From contig OZ010791.1 of assembly GCA_963932465.1 (NCBI GenBank), positions 622,363,800-622,427,799 of the forward strand: 64,000 bases of DNA, written 5' to 3'. Of this stretch, positions 22,240 through 33,735 are shown piece by piece; the first letter of the stretch is position 1, and each line of letters opens with the position of its first letter. Below the pieces are notes generated by a model that did not search any database, had not been told where the DNA came from, and saw only the letters and a list, made by a program, of their open reading frames with translations. A program made the translations under genes and the position numbers. This DNA comes from Maratus speciosus (lineage: Eukaryota > Arthropoda > Arachnida > Araneae > Salticidae).

Positions 22240-23110
22240 AATGTATTGTGACAAAAAATCTTCGATTCCACTGCCCAGGTCTTAACAATGATGTCACATG
22301 AGGCATGTTGGCAAAAGTTAGAAAAGTGCCTCCCTGGGGGGGACCTGAAATGCATAACATGAATAAGTGGTCACAGGTCTTTCCAATGATATATTACATG
22401 AGGGGTGCCGGCAAAATTTAGAAAAGAGCCCCCACGAGGGGGGAGGGCTAAGTGAAGGGAGGAACACCAGTGCTGCATAACATGAAAAAATGGTCACAGG
22501 GCTTACCAATGAAATATCACATGAGCGGTTCGGGTCTTGTTTAATATTTCAGTTTTATTATAAAAGAAAGGGCACCTGAAATGCATAATATGAATAAGTT
22601 GTCACAGGGCTTTCCAATGATATAATACATGAGGGGTGTCGGCAAAATTTAGAAAAGTCCCCCCCCCCCAAATGCATAACAGACATCCCCCCAGGGGGGT
22701 AGAGGAACACCAGTGCTGCATATAACATGAAAAAATGGTCATTGAGCTTACCAATGAAATATCACGAGCGGTTCGAGTCTTGTTTAATATTTCAGTTTTA
22801 TTATAAAAGAAAGGGGGGCACCTGAGAATGCATAACATGAATAAGTGGTCACAGGGCTTTCCAATGATATATTACATGAGGGGTGTCGACAAAATTTAGA
22901 AAAGTGCCCCCCCAAATGCATAACATGAATAAGTGGTCACAGGGCTTTCCAACAATATATTACATGAGGGGTGTATGCAAAGTTTAGAAAAATGTCTCGC
23001 CAGGGGGCAAAGTGGGGGGGGGGGAGGAACACCGGTGCTGCATAACATGAAAAAATGGTCACAGGGCTTACCAATGAAATATCACATGAGCGGTTCAGGT
23101 CTTGTTTAAT
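22240..23110 (+). repeat. tandem array E1 of GGTCACAGGGCTT units
   Basis: Two alternating unit types recur. One has CATGAATAAGTGGTCACAGG, CTTTCCAATGATATATTACA and GGTGTCGGCAAAATTTAGAA. The other has CATGAAAAAATGGTCACAGG, CTTACCAATGAAATATCACA and GAGCGGTTCGGGTCTTGTTT. C/G runs (CCCCCC, GGGGGG) separate them. Short open frames on either strand only reflect the repeat and are not genes. The array is followed by module D copy 2; the same order occurs again at 27925-29045. Confidence 0.85.
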
Positions 23111-24035
23111 ATTTCAGTTTTATTACAAAAGAAAGTGAGGATAGATATAAATATGAACTAACGACAGTGAATGATATTTTTAAAAACAAAGTAATAATTT
23201 AAATGAATGAGCATATAAATAATTTCATTTTTCGGGCAAGTTTTGTTGGGTGAAAGTGCATGAAAGATGTGAATCTCTCATTTTAAGTCATCTCAACAAG
23301 CGTACGTTTGCTGTTTTAAATGTAAACAAACACAGGATCGTCTGTTTCAAGAGAGACAGAATCCTTTTTCTATATGCATGCGCAAAAGGTGGAATAGCAG
23401 GATTCTCAAATGCAATTGACGTCACAATATTCTAGAACATGGGAAATTTTTTTAAATGCAAATAATCCGTATGCATGTGCAGATGCTGTGAATGCAGCAC
23501 TCTGCCAAAATAATTAACAACATAAAATTATGACTAAAACAAGTACAGTCGAACTCGGCTATAGCATCATTCAAGGGACCGCACTAATTATGATGCTATA
23601 ACCGAGTGACACACAGGGTTCATACAGAGTTGGGAAGAAAAAATCCAAGGAGTAGCCAAAAAATCCAAGGAGTCCAAAAAATTTTAAGGATTTGCCATTT
23701 TTTTTTTTGTTGTTGTCGATGTTGTTTTGTGCTGCATCGTTATGTGGTATGCACACTCCAATTTTTAATACCCAATTTGGAGAGAAAAACATTTCAAAAA
23801 CAAATTTTACTCTATCAGAATCTGATTGTTAATGCTGAAATCGCACAGTATTCACAATATATTGCTTAATGATTTCGTAAGTTTAAATATAAAATCGACA
23901 ATCTACTGGGGTGATTCTGAGTAAAAAAAAAATATTCTGAAATTCACAGCAAATTTTCTGTAAAGTTACACGAGAGAGGGGGGAGGGTGAAATCAACTCC
24001 CGACACTAGCTATGCGTTTTCTCCATGATTCTTTG

Positions 24036-24330
24036 ACGATATTCGCGTTTTTTCGCGATCTTTTGGACGAAATGTGCCGTTTTTCGCGATCTTTTGACGA
24101 AATGTGCCGTTTTTCGCGATCTTTTGACGAAATTTGCCGTTTTTCGCGATCTTTTGACGAAATTTGCCGTTTTTCGCGATCTTTCGACGAAATTTTTGGG
24201 GTTTTTTGCGATCTTTTGACGAAATTTGTGGTTTTTTCGCGATCTTTTGACGAAATTGTCAGGGATTTTGGCGATTATTTGACGAAATTTGCGTTTTTTC
24301 GCGATTATTTGATGAAATTGGCGATTTTTC
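24036..24330. repeat. minisatellite block 1, 30-bp unit
   Basis: About ten head-to-tail copies of a unit like TTTTTCGCGATCTTTTGACG plus AAATTTGCCG. The period is mostly 30 bp. Because 30 is a multiple of three and no stop falls in the unit, long frames are open on both strands; this is an artefact of the repeat. Each unit contains the CpG-rich TCGCGA. Confidence 0.9.
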
Positions 24331-24639
24331 TGCAAACGATGGACAAATATTTTTTTTTCGGCGACCATATGTCCGAATTTTTGGATTGGTGACCGATTTT
24401 TTAAAATTTTCAGAAATGAATGCCTTACATTTTCGGAAAATTCGGATTAGAATCACCCCTAGGTCATATAAATAGAGATTAGTCAAACCCCTAACACTTA
24501 TTATGTATATCACATACATGATACATCTTAAAGAAAATTTTAAAAGGCAAAAAAAAAAAAAAAGAATGCTAAATGCAACATACAAGAAAAAATATAACAA
24601 GTTTTGAATTTATTATTTTAGAACAGCGGTGATCGCTTT
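24331..24639. other. spacer between the two minisatellite blocks
   Basis: This AT-rich interval includes an A run at 24550-24563. No unit copies or genes were seen. Confidence 0.6.
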
Positions 24640-25660
24640 CTTTGAAGGTGAAATTTTGACGAATTCGCATTTTTTTCGCGATCTTATGTTGAAATTTGCG
24701 TTTTTTTCGCGATCTTCTGGGGGAAATCGCGTTTCTTTCGCGATCTTCTGAGAGAAATTCGCTTTTTTTTCGAGACCTTCTGGGAAAATTCGCTTTTTTA
24801 GCGATCTTTTAATGGAATTCGCGTTTTATTTAACGAATTGTTTAACGAATCTGGCGTTTTTTTCGCGATCTTTTGGTGGAAACCGCGTGTTTTTCATGAT
24901 CCTTTGACGAAATTTGCGTGTATTTCGCGATCTTTTGACGAATTTTGCGTGTTTTTGCGATCCTTTGACGAAATTCGAGTGTTTTTCGCGATCCTTTGAG
25001 GAAATTCGAGTGTTTTTCGCGATCCTTTGAGGAAATTCGCGTGGTTTTCGCGATCCTTTGAGGAAATTCGCGTGGTTTTCGCGATCCTTTGAGGAAATTC
25101 GCGTGGTTTTCGCGTTCCTTTGATGAAATTCGAGTGTTTTTCGCATTCCTTAGAGAAAATTCGCGTGTTTTTCGCGATCTTTTGAGGAAATTCACGTGTT
25201 TTTCGCGATCTTTTGAGGAAATCCACGTGTTTTTCGCGATCTTCTGGGGAAATTCACGTGTTTAAAGCGATCTTCTAATGGAATTCGCGTTTTATTTCGA
25301 TCGTTTGACGAAACGAACTTTTTCGCGATCTTTTGAGGAAATTCACGTGTTTATCGCGATCTTCTGGAGAAATTCGCGTTTTCCGCGATCTTCTAATGGA
25401 ATTCGCGTTTTATTTCGATCGTTTGACGAAACGAACGTTTTCGCGATCTTTTGATGGAAACCGTGTGTTTTTCCCGATTGTTTGAGGAAATTCGCGTTTT
25501 ATGCGATCTTTTGAGGAAATCTTTTTTTTCTCGATCTTTAACGGAATTCGCGTTTTTTCGTGATCATTTGAGCAAATTCGCGTTTTTTCGCTGTCTTTTA
25601 AGAAATTCGCGTTTTTTCACGATCCTTTGACAAAATTTAAGAATTTTTACCGCGATCGAT
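24640..25660. repeat. minisatellite block 2, 31-bp unit
   Basis: About thirty copies of a related unit (TTTTTCGCGATCCTTTGAGG plus AAATTCGCGTG), mostly 31 bp. A 31-bp period walks through all three frames, so three overlapping minus-strand frames between 24826 and 25226 translate to the same basic peptides in rotation. That pattern argues against coding. A group near 25000-25110 is nearly identical, suggesting recent local expansion; the edges are more diverged. Confidence 0.92.
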
Positions 25661-26213
25661 TGACGGTATTTTTTGGAACATATTTGCGAAAAACGCGATT
25701 TTTCCGAGATTCCTGGCTAAATGCCAAACATCGATAAAATTTAAAATAAAAGTCGGCTAACAGTGTCGAAAAACGGACTTTACGGACCTAATAATTAAAA
25801 AACGGACCTAGTGGGAGCCCTGCTATTAACATTACCCTACGCAATCAATGTTGTGCTTCAGATGAATGATGTGCATAAAGGATTTACCGTGCGTTTTTCA
25901 ATCACAATTTTTTTCTTCCTCGGCAGCAATTATCGCTTGCGTCCGAAGCCGCAATAGAATATAAGGAGTTTCTAAGTAGTTGTTTGCTTATCTAAGTAGT
26001 TCTAAGTACTACTTGGGAACGTTTTAATTTCTAAGGAGTTTGCAAGGAGTCTAAGGAGTCTGTGCGAACCCTGGACACAATAACCAAGGTCGTGTCAGAA
26101 ACATGGGTTATAAGTACAGAATATGTACACACTACCCTATTTTACAACTTATAAAATAAGCATGATGGTATAACTTATGTAATAAATTATAAAATGAGTT
26201 TAAATTACACTTA

Positions 26214-26931
26214 CTATATTTTTCGAACGAAAAAATGTGCATAACATGATAATATTAGAGCTAGGGCATATTTGAGGGGGAAAAAATGTTCTATCTTCTT
26301 TTTTTTCGAGCAAAATAATTTTCGTTCTATGTCATCTTCAATGTGTCCAATAAATTTAAAGATTGTTGTATCTGTGATTTGGGATTTATAAAAATATGAC
26401 AACAATCTTATTGCTTGCTGAGCGTCTTCGATTCCATGTGGCGGTACTACTTCATCAATTTCTTGCCCTTCTTCATCCTCTCTGACAGTTTCCTCTGTCT
26501 CTTGCTTTCCTCGGACAGTTTCCAAATCAGATTTAAGTTCTGAAGCTATCCCATCGTCATCTACAGCAACAAATTTTGTCCAAATTTTCATAAAAATGCA
26601 AATCATCAGAACTTCCAAATCGACAATTCCACTCTGACAAAGGTAAATCTTCATCATCTTCTTCTCTTTTTAGGATTTAACTAAAAGTTTCTTTTGTAGA
26701 TATAAAACCGGCTGGTCGAAATGCATTTCGAATCATTTTTTCTCTAACTCGTCTCCAGGCTTTATAAAAAAAATTAATTACATTTAAAAGGTTTATACTG
26801 CAAACCTTATTTTTGTCTGAGCAATCTAAAATGTGCATAAGCACGTACTTCTGATAGTTGCTCTTAAGACTTCTGATTACACCTCGATCCATAGATTGCA
26901 ACTTTGTTATAAAATTTGGTGGTAGGAACAC
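26214..26931 (-). pseudogene. Tigger-type (DDE_1) transposase, C-terminal part
   Basis: In minus-strand order, LPPNFITKLQSMDRGVIRSL is the LPPNxTSxLQPxDxGVI block with the third catalytic aspartate. It is followed by INLLNVINFFYKAWRRV and MIRNAFRPAGF, the usual helical region. After a stop, the acidic tail (26657-26214) has VDDDGIASEL and ends KKKKIEHFF, resembling the KQxxIxxFF end of Tigger proteins, a PCNA-binding-box-like motif. The first lysine replaces the glutamine of a classic PIP box. The helix-turn-helix and the first two catalytic residues are missing. Confidence 0.82.
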
Positions 26932-27924
26932 TAACTGTATTCTCTGAAAATTTTCCCATTTTTTTTTTGTTCACAGCTAACCACCTTCCCCCCAAAGTTA
27001 ATTCCCCTGGCCGGTACTGCAGAACATGTCCAAAAAATAGTGTGTAGGTGTGAACTTGAGCCAACTGTGATTTCAATGTCTCCAATCCGTGATGAATTGG
27101 ACTTCCATGTTGTAAAAACAGATTATACTTCCCCCTTTTCTGAGAATAAATATATTACTTTATGTATATTTTTTGATGGAATAGCCAGAGTCTCTGTTAA
27201 AATTATGTCGTTATTTCCAAGTTATTATAACATTAGTGTCTATGGGAGTTTCATGGGAACTGAAAAATTTGACGTTATAACCGAGTTGTCACTATAACCG
27301 AGGATGCTATTACCGGGTTCGCCTGTATTGCTAACTTTGAAACTATGCTACATGATAAATAAAACTGGCTGTGGTTTTGCTAGAAAGCAGATAAAAATGG
27401 AAATGTCCATCCAGGTCAGCTTTCACTCGAAGGGGTTAAACACCCCCTTCCATGACTAGAACACAATAAACGAAATGTGCATGAATAATAGACATTTCTT
27501 ACAATTTAAATAAAGGATGCATAACATCCCTACCATGAAAAGGCGATAAAAATAGCCATAACTGGTGAATTCCACAAGGCACAAAATTGAAATCAAGAAG
27601 GTGAAGCAGTTAGGCCAACTTGCACTGAACAACAAATTATTAAACTTTAAAACAGTGCGAAAAATGACAGAATTTTAAGACAAGTAGAGATACACATGTT
27701 TATAAAGGAATCTAGTCTAGTAACAGATAAAGATGAAAAATCGACATAAATACCTTATTTTTAAAGTACCTGTACAGCACCCGTAATCGCTTGTACAAGG
27801 TGGCGAACGAATTCTAGCGACTCACTGCTGATGCGCATCTGCAGTGACTCAGTGAGCTGAAACTCTGAAAGCAGCAATGTGAAGTGATTCTCTGACAATT
27901 TACATTAGGAGTGGATATGTAGTG

Positions 27925-29045
27925 GGCCACCTGAAATGCATAACATGAATAAGTGGTCACAGGGCTTTCCAACGATATACAGTCGAGTCTCTATATAACA
28001 AAATCCATTGTTCCAGTAAAAAATTCGTTATATAGAGAAATTCGTTATATAATGAGTAAAAATTCCCATTTAATGTGTAAATTTTGAACAAAAATTACTT
28101 TTGAGGTGTTTAATTCAGAATTTGAAATGTTTAATTATAAATATTAACCTAATATTGCATTTCTTAATTATTTAAACAGTTTCAAAAAAGAGAACAGACA
28201 TTTATTTGAAAGCATAATAAAAATCACATAAGGAAAACTAACATTAATTTTAGACGAAGAAATCTGTAATTTTTCGCTGTTTTGATTTCAAAATTGTTAC
28301 ACTCTCGAAAAAATGTTCACACTTTAGCAAGGAATGAAAAATTGTATCGGGAACATTTTCCTCCATTTGAATTCTCATTCACCTTAAACTACAATTACCT
28401 CTCTGATCGCGCTCTTATATGTGTAACAATCCAATTGACATTGTTTTAAGAAGCATGTTGGAAGGTGTGTGTGTGTGTGGGAGGGGGGGGGGGGGGGAGA
28501 TGAATTCGCTGGGCACAAAAAACAAGGAAATTCAAGGTAGAAAGGTAAGATTAAAAAACTCAGCACTGAACGATAAATCACTAATCAGTGATGGAAAATG
28601 GATTCCGTGTGATTTGGCAGCTTTTTTAATACAATAAATAAAGAACATTTTTAGAAAAAACTCGTTATATGGAGATAGATATTTTGCTATATGGAGACTG
28701 TTTTTTATGAGATCATGGGAAAAAGGGGCCGTTTCTACTAAAAATTCGTTATATAGAGAAATTCGATGTATGGAGTTTCGTTGTAGAGAGACTCGACTGT
28801 ATTACATGAGGGGTATTATCAAAATTTAGAATAGTTCCCCCCAAACGCATAACATGAATAAGTGGTCACAGGACTTTCCAATGATATATTACAAGAGGGG
28901 TGTATGCAGAATTTAGAAAAGTGTCCCTCCAAGGGGGGGGGGGCAAAGTGGGGGAGAAACATTGGGGCTGCATAACTTGAAAAAGTGGTCACGGGACTTA
29001 CCAACAAAATATCACATGAGCGGTTCGGGTCTTGTTTCATATTTC
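27925..29045 (+). repeat. array E2, split by a Tigger MITE
   Basis: Bases 27925-27979 and 28800-29045 carry the same units as E1 (GCATAACATGAATAAGTGGT, TATTACATGAGGGGT, GAGCGGTTCGGGTCTTG). The break falls within the ATATATTACATG phrase and equals the insertion at 27980-28799. Confidence 0.85.
27980..28799. mobile_element. Tigger/pogo MITE
   Basis: The left end CAGTCGAGTCTCTATATAAC and the complement of the right end CAGTCGAGTCTCTCTACAAC match closely. Subterminal TTCGTTATATAGAGAAATTC repeats occur at both ends. TA is duplicated (27978-27979, 28800-28801), and the E1 units show the uninterrupted site GATATATTACATG. At 820 bp there is no transposase motif. GT and G runs at 28463-28498. Confidence 0.9.
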
Positions 29046-30290
29046 AGTTTTATTAAAAAAGAAAGTGAGGATAGATGTAAAAACATATTTGTTATAAATA
29101 TGAACTAACGACAGTGAATGATATTTTTAAAAATAAAGTAATAATTTAAATGAATGAGCATATAAATAATTTCATTTTTCGGGCAAGTTTTGTTGGGTGA
29201 AAGTGCATGAAAGAAGTGAATCTTTCATTTTAAGTCTTCTCAACAAGTTTACGCTCGCTGTTTTAAATGTAAACAAACACAGGATTATCTGTTTCAAGAG
29301 AGACAGAATCCTTTTTCTATACGCATGTGCAAAAGCTGGAATAGCAGGATTTGTCAAACGCAATTGACGTCACAATATTCTAGAACATGGAAAATTTTTA
29401 AAAATTCAAATAACCCGTACGCATGTGCAGATGCTGCGAACGCAGCATTATGCCAAAATAATTAACAACATAAAATTATGATTAAAACAAGTATTGTTAA
29501 CTTTGAAACCATGCTACATGGTAAATAAAACTGGCTGTGGTTTTGCTAGATGGCAGATAAAAGCAGAAATGTCCATCTGGCATCTGTCCATCTGAGTCAT
29601 CTTCTATGACTAAGAACAAAATAACCGAAATGTGCATGAATAACAGACATTTCTTACATTTAAATAAAGGATGCATAACAGCCCTACCATGAAAAGGTGA
29701 TAAAAATAGCCATAACTGCTGAATTCCACAAGCCACAAAACTGAAATCAAGATGGTGAAGCAGTTAGGCCAACTTGCACTGAACAACAAATTATTAAATT
29801 TTTAAAATGTGCGTAAAAGGACAGAATTTTAAGACAAGTAGAAATACACATGTTTATAAAGGAATCTAGTAACAGAAAAAGATGAAAAATCTACATAAAT
29901 ACCTTATTTTAAAAGTATTCGTACAGCACTTGTAATCGCTTGTACAAGGTAAACAAACTATGGCATCGAATGAATTCTAGCGACTCACTGCTGATGCACA
30001 ACTGCAGTGACTCAGTGACCTGACACTCTGAAAGCAGCAATGTGAAGTGATTCTCTGGCAATTTACATTAGGAGTGCATATGCTGAAAGAGCTGCTTGAC
30101 TCATTTTATTAAGGCTTTTAGGGGGAGGGGGGGACTTATAGATTTTAAACAATGACTGCTTTTAAAAGAAAGAATATGAATAGTCCTTTTCCAACTTATT
30201 TCATGGAATAAAATGAGGTCCCTAAGCCTGCCCCAGTGGATATGGATGTGTCTGTTGTAGAAAAAAAAAACATCATATTCTGTGATTTTT
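29045..30290 (+). repeat. segmental repeat module D, copy 3 (uninterrupted)
   Basis: It is homologous to copy 2 over its whole retained length and to copy 1 in its second half. It carries the empty site AAAACAAGTATTGTTAAC (about 29485-29502) for the Tigger at 23546. The end at about 30290 (TCATATTCTGTGATTTTTGC) corresponds to the end of copy 1 just before the 18S fragment. Confidence 0.88.
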
Positions 30291-30509
30291 GCAAATCTAG
30301 TTGGCCAAGGTCATCCCCAATACATCAGTCCACCAACTCAGCATCAAGTTTAGTTTTTCAGTTATAATTATGATAATTCAGTTATTATTTACTCCTATAA
30401 TTATGATTGCATCAAGTTACATTCATATCTCACAAGAGTAACAACATTTAATGTTACCCCTTATGCTATAGGCCATATTTCCGAAATTGCTTTTAATAAA
30501 TCTTTAAAA

Positions 30510-31110
30510 CCATTTCTTTTCCTAAGTATTTTCTCCACATATATTCTGGGTGGATAATTGCTGATTTGAGGTGATGGCGAGCTGTACATCATTGTTTTTT
30601 ATTGCACCATTTAGCAGAACTCCACATTATTTCAACATGTTGCGCATGCACACCTGTTGTTGGATCAACAAAATTGTACTTATGGGTAACAGTAACGTAA
30701 TTCTAAGCTGCTTTTTCAAACTCTTCTGAATTGTAGGTATTCTTTCCAGAAGTCTGTGTAGATTGCTTCATCTTCTACATGCTCAAAATCTTTTGCATCA
30801 GTGTACTAGCATTTCTGTTTGGGATCTGAACAACAAAGGATTCTCCATTTTTTCCTGGCTAGGGCCTCATAAAATCCACTATTGTGATAGTATCCTGCCG
30901 TTGTTATTTTTCTGACGTAAAACAATCTTGATACTTTTATTGGCATTGCCAATTCATCCATTAAATCGTCGTATTAGCTGTAAGGAGCACATTTGTCTTA
31001 TGTAAATATTTTAATCAACTGTCCCATTTTCACTCATATGTAGCTGTTTCATTACACCCTTTTATGGATTTTAATTCCTCTGCCCAACAGTACATAAACC
31101 TTAAAGCAGT
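30510..31110 (-). pseudogene. Merlin (IS1016/ISXO2-like) transposase relic
   Basis: No long frame survives, but pieces in order on the minus strand fit Merlin proteins. RFMYCWAEELKSIKGC (near 31100) is an N-terminal segment, then ESFVVQIPNRNASTLMQKI. Then IYTDFWKEYLQF (30732-30770) holds the second catalytic aspartate. YNFVDPTTGVHAQHVEIMW (30600-30690) is the NFVDPxTGxHTQxxExxW block with the glutamate. HHLKSAIIHPEYMWRKYL is close to the usual MWR end. Several stops and frameshifts separate them. Terminal repeats were not located. Confidence 0.75.
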
Positions 31111-32263
31111 AATGAGCAGTATTCTTGAACCAACCAACTAATTTCCAACACTGAGGAATTTTTTTAAAAACTTTGGTACTTCTACATTATCCCTAAGAAC
31201 CACTTTCCGCAAAAAACCGATCACCAAACTATGTCAGGCTAATGCCCAATAAAAAATTGGATGAATGTTGTAATTGCAATCTGAAAAAAATAATAATAAT
31301 TAAATAAATAAATAAAATAAAAATAAAAAACAAGAAGTTCATAAAAGCCCCACCCACCAAAGTCTCAACCATCAATAATTTTAAACAACAAATTTTACAA
31401 TATATTAATTGGGGAAAAAAAAATCTTAGATATTTGTTTATTCAGGCGAGGTAGGGGGTAATTAAAATCACTTTTTGACAATTTGAGCTTTGACAATAAT
31501 TTGCTAGAGAATGAAGTGGACTACATACTAATGTTGTATAATTTTACTCAGTAGGTAGTTGTCTCTTGAAATGTGTAAAGAATTATTTTCAATGTACCAT
31601 ATTACCTGATACAAGTGTCTTTTTTAAAAAATACCTCTTTGATCCCAATTACCCCATGGTATTTTCTCTCATGTCTTTACAAGATACACAGTCATTGGTA
31701 AATGGGATTAAAAAATCACGGTGTGGCTTTGTATAAAGATATTTTTGGTTTTACAACAACAACTATTCTCAGAGATACAGTATTGGAAAGATAAGTACAC
31801 TGGAAAAAAAGTTTTTTAGGGGTTTTTCAATATTCGTATATTTTACACTCTGCCTTCAAAACAAAATAAAATGCAAAATTTTCTATTGGACCTTGTTGTA
31901 TTACAAAAGAACTAATTTTTAAAGTTAATCAATTTCTTCTCAAAATAACATGAAATGCAACAACGGGGGAAAAGGGATCAGTGAAAACTCATATGTTGTG
32001 AAGGAGGAAAATTTCATTTACATTGAAAGTGTTGAGGCCTAGTTAGGCCCAAAACATGCAGTCAAGGGTAAAATTTGGAATAAATGCAAAATGAATTTTA
32101 TTGCTAACACAAAATGCGTAGTAATATAAACAAAACTAGTAGTGTTTCACAAGGTCTGAAAACTGAAAGATTAAAAAATGCATTCTAAATCACAATTTGA
32201 TTTAAATAGAAAATAAAATTTGCAATCCAATTTACCCTTAAGCCAAAAAACTCTATGATACTA

Positions 32264-32297
32264 TCTCTCTATTCTAAAAAAAAGTAACTACCGCTGT

Positions 32298-32333
<36 letters not shown>

Positions 32334-33735
32334 TTTTGAATTTTTTGTGACCGGAGGTCTTTCTTCGTTAATATTAAGAAAAATAATGCATACAAAAATA
32401 TGAAAATCGGTAGTATTATACAGAAATGTTTGATAAACACGCTGATGCAGACAGTTTTCTGATCGAAGAATTATTTTAAGAGATATTTAATGCTAAAGTT
32501 GGACAAAATCGTTCCACTAAAAAAGTTTTATAGGAGCAAAAACTATTCATAGGAATTTAATCATTTTTAGATCATTTTATGCGTTAGAATTTGCCGGAGT
32601 GCAGATTGCATTAATTTTTTTATTTTGACTAATTTTTTGAGGTTTTATTTCTATTTTAAATTCAAATTTTCAGCATTTCTAGAGATATTTTTAACAGATT
32701 TTAGAAAGTGATATTAATTTAAACTGTTGCCAACTGTATAAACAGCGGAAACAATAATGTTTGCTTCAAAAAAAAATATTTATACGTGTAAATAAATTAA
32801 AAATTTAATTACACGTGACTATTATAAACAGAAAAAACATTTTGAATTAGAATTAAATAATTATGTACAAAAAGCAGGAACTTATTAAAAATTACGTCAT
32901 AAAAACTATAATTCCACGTGAATTTTAAGAGAGAAAGGAATTTGTAAAATAATAAATTTATTAACATGCGTTAGAAGCCTTAAATAGGAGAAATTACGTC
33001 ATATTTACGTCACATTTTAGTTATTACATAAAATGAACACAAAATAATATTGCAAAACGGTTTAAATTTAGAAATTGCGCTAGACATTTATTTGATATTT
33101 TGAGAGGATACTTTTCAACTATTGTTGTTAGGAAAGCGCAAATAATATTTAATTTCTAACACAAGTATTTTCACGTGAATATAAAAAAGAGAAAGAATAG
33201 TTTGGTGAAAATTACGTCAGATTAAAAACGATTAATTTAAAATGTCTCATTTAAAAGAACTTTCTTTTCACTTTGTTAAAAAATACCAGGAGACAAAGAC
33301 TCTGTTTACTTAATTCCTTTTATATTAGCTTATTTTGAAATGTTGTTACACGTGTCTACGTCATCAAGTTTTTTTTATTTCGACGTTTTATTTGTATTTT
33401 TATTAATGTTGTACAAATTTATTTGTTTTTTCGTTATTTAAAATAAAAATTATGTCAATTTGTATAATTTGGCGAGTGGTTTGGCGATTTATATAATTTG
33501 GGGAAATTGGTCGACGGGATAATCAAGTAGTACCGCAACGGATTTGGCGTTAAAATTCCCCAATCAAAGAGAAATGAATAGAAATCCGTTTATAGGGAGA
33601 TCGCCACTTGTTTTTTAAATTATAATTCAATCTTTCGAAATCTTTTTTAAGCCGATCAAATTAGCGTGCATTTAGAGCCTACAGTGTCTGGACGGGGGTT
33701 GGCGAGCGTAGCTCGTAGGGGGCCGAGCCCCCTAG
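32264..33735 (+). mobile_element. non-autonomous Helitron, copy 2
   Basis: It starts A|TCTCTCTATTCTAAAAAAAA and ends with the hairpin GGGGGCCGAGCCCCC followed by CTAG|T: 5-prime TC, 3-prime hairpin plus CTAG, and insertion between A and T, the full Helitron rule set. The interior matches copy 1 (7699-8704) with an extra segment at about 33230-33617. No Rep/helicase is encoded. Confidence 0.9.
32301..32333. repeat. (CCG)n microsatellite
   Basis: Eleven CGC/CCG units lie just inside the left end of the Helitron. This is a rare pure-GC tract in a region otherwise around 70 percent AT, and it is absent from the sister Helitron. Confidence 0.95.

Larger units (their letters stand above)
23614..26073. 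mobile_element. hAT-like non-autonomous element filled with minisatellite
   Basis: The left end CAGGGTTCATACAGAG and complement of the right end CAGGGTTCGCACAGAC match at 13 or 14 of 16. GACACA is duplicated outside (23608-23613, 26074-26079). The same CAGGGTTCATAC terminus bounds 57371-59476, which holds a BED finger, so a hAT relationship is likely. A clean 8-bp duplication is not seen in either case. CCAAGGAGT/AAGGAGTC-type subterminal repeats occur at both ends. Two minisatellite blocks fill most of the interior. Confidence 0.72.
23546..27325 (-). mobile_element. Tigger/pogo transposon, interrupted and internally deleted
   Basis: The left end CAGTCGAACTCGGCTATAGC and complement of the right end CAGGCGAACCCGGTAATAGC match at about 20 of the first 25 bases. 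TA flanks both sides (23544-23545, 27326-27327), and the paralogous empty site near 29491 has a single TA. On the minus strand it keeps the C-terminal third of a DDE_1-type transposase (26214-26931). The rest is deleted or replaced. Another element (23614-26073) is inserted just inside the left terminal repeat. Confidence 0.88.
23110..27920 (+). repeat. segmental repeat module D, copy 2, split by a Tigger insertion
   Basis: Bases 23110-23545 and 27326-27920 are continuous in the sister copy at 29045-29490 and onward, with high identity (for example CAATTGACGTCACAATATTC and TAAAACTGGCTGTGGTTTTG). The interruption is exactly the element at 23546-27325. The right part joins the E2 array at about 27925. 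Confidence 0.88.

Noticed and set aside
22163..22838. Minus-strand frames of 60-80 codons in the E array
   Set aside because: They overlap, repeat the same peptide with each unit and contain C/G homopolymers; they are repeat shadows.
24006..25226. Long open frames on both strands (up to 126 codons)
   Set aside because: They are by-products of stop-free 30/31-bp minisatellite units; three frames carry the same rotating peptides.
24036..25660. CRISPR-like regular repeats
   Set aside because: Units are contiguous with no unique spacers, are diverged, and the context is eukaryotic.
28384..28637. Overlapping ORFs in both orientations near 28.5 kb
   Set aside because: They run across GT and G homopolymer tracts within a Tigger MITE.
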